DNA from: an uncultured Oscillospiraceae bacterium
GTDB taxonomy: Bacteria > Bacillota > Clostridia > Oscillospirales > Oscillospiraceae
Length of the DNA stretch: 5,727 nt
Assembly (NCBI GenBank): GCA_934546725.1
Contig: CAKTED010000118.1
Span: forward strand, 1-5,727
Direction of reading: 5' to 3'
The notes below the pieces were generated by a model. That model saw nothing but the letters and a program-made list of their open reading frames with translations. It had not been told where the DNA came from and searched no databases. Positions 5,475-5,727 of the stretch are shown in pieces; position 1 is the stretch's first letter, and each line of letters opens with the position of its first letter. The translations under genes were made by a program, and so were the position numbers.

Positions 5475-5727
5475 GCAATGAAGGCGTCGTCCAGAGCCGC
5501 CTCCAGATGCTTCATGTTCATATACTTTTTGTTGCCCCACTGGGTGCCTGCCACGTGGCGAAGTCTGGCGCAGACCAGCATCAGGGCAGAGGTGCCATCG
5601 GGGAACGTCCCCACCACACGGGTCCTGCGGCGGATCTCGCGGTTCAGCCGCTCGATCACGTTGTTGGTGCGGATACGCGTCCAGTGCTCGCTGGGAAAAT
5701 CGCAGTAGGTCAGCGCCTCCTCAATGC
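5468..5727 (-). CDS. IS256/Mutator-family transposase, C-terminal part (5' end beyond window)
   Basis: Read on the - strand, the frame is open from the right edge to a TGA at 5470-5468, giving the last 85 residues. The visible part starts IEEALTYCDFPSEHWTRIR and continues TNNVIERLNREIRRRTRVVG, FPDGTSALMLVCARLRHV and WGNKKYMNMKHLEA. The block TNN-x-IERLN-x-EIRRRTRVVG-x-FP is the hallmark C-terminal motif of Mutator-type (IS256 family) transposases, which cut and paste DNA with an RNase-H-like DDE active site. The Glu of IERLN (codon at 5651-5653) is probably the third catalytic acid. The two catalytic Asp residues and the DNA-binding N-terminus lie beyond the window. The C-terminus looks complete and unbroken. 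The gene faces the operon convergently and is shielded from its transcription by the terminator. It may be an active copy, but that depends on sequence not shown. Confidence 0.93.
   Translation of the reverse strand, partial: IEEALTYCDFPSEHWTRIRTNNVIERLNREIRRRTRVVGTFPDGTSALMLVCARLRHVAGTQWGNKKYMNMKHLEAALDDAFIAG

Larger units (their letters stand above)
5416..5727 (-). mobile_element. IS256/Mutator-family insertion sequence, partial (one end in window)
   Basis: The transposase 3' end occupies 5468-5727. Outside it, about 50 bases of AT-richer DNA lead to a candidate outer end beginning GGTGCTGTCAAG at 5416. That start resembles IS256-family ends, which often contain a TGTCAA-type core, and its distance from the stop codon is reasonable for the family. 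The other end lies outside the window, so neither the inverted repeat nor the 8-9 base target duplication usual for the family can be tested. The left boundary is an estimate and could be off by tens of bases. The element sits just past the operon terminator and does not break any of the annotated genes. Confidence 0.65.

Noticed and set aside
5188..5481. Open + strand frame spanning the trhP-like 3' end, the terminator and the IS end
   Set aside because: It is out of frame with trhP, runs through a strong terminator stem and into the IS, and has no recognisable product. Only its part from GTG 5383 is noted as a weak possible gene start.
1..5727. CRISPR array, tRNA, rRNA, riboswitch or a wholly new multi-gene defence-like system
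   Set aside because: No regularly spaced repeats, cloverleaf or conserved RNA leader was seen, and intergenic spaces within the operon are at most 30 bases. All long genes fall in known families.

Overview
The window reads as a co-directional operon of an anaerobic Gram-positive bacterium, most likely a Clostridia member of the Oscillospiraceae/Ruminococcaceae kind. This is an inference from four things: moderately high GC by eye, strong purine-rich Shine-Dalgarno sites before every gene, the gene families present (IlvN, DegV, two U32 proteins), and many cysteines in cytosolic proteins. No rRNA or other phylogenetic marker is present, so the taxon is not certain.

Layout, left to right on the + strand: the 3' end of an acetolactate synthase small-subunit gene (ilvN, 1-143); a membrane-anchored alpha/beta-hydrolase-fold protein (160-1176); a DegV-family fatty-acid-binding protein (1198-2040); a long U32 protein of the DUF3656/RlhA type (2071-4101); and a shorter U32 protein of the TrhP/YegQ type (4112-5305). 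The gaps are 16, 21, 30 and 10 bases. None has room for a separate promoter or terminator, so one transcript entering from upstream of the window is the simplest reading. A strong intrinsic terminator (5322-5360) closes the unit. Beyond it, on the - strand and facing the operon, lies the 3' part of an IS256/Mutator-family transposase gene that runs off the right edge, preceded by a candidate outer end of the insertion sequence near 5416.

Functionally, the last two genes probably form an RNA-hydroxylation pair. U32 proteins are annotated as peptidases, but the studied bacterial members RlhA (23S rRNA C2501) and TrhP (tRNA U34) are iron-sulphur proteins needed for RNA hydroxylation, and both proteins here keep the matching four-cysteine pattern. 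DegV proteins carry fatty acids for the FakA/FakB kinase system. How ilvN, the hydrolase and degV relate to RNA modification is not evident; they may simply share transcription.

The most unusual point is the alpha/beta hydrolase. Its fold motifs and acidic residue are present, but the nucleophile serine is replaced by glycine (G192) and the catalytic histidine by asparagine (N311). It therefore looks like a membrane-tethered pseudoenzyme rather than a working esterase. I found no CRISPR array, tRNA, rRNA or riboswitch, and no evidence for a wholly new multi-gene system.
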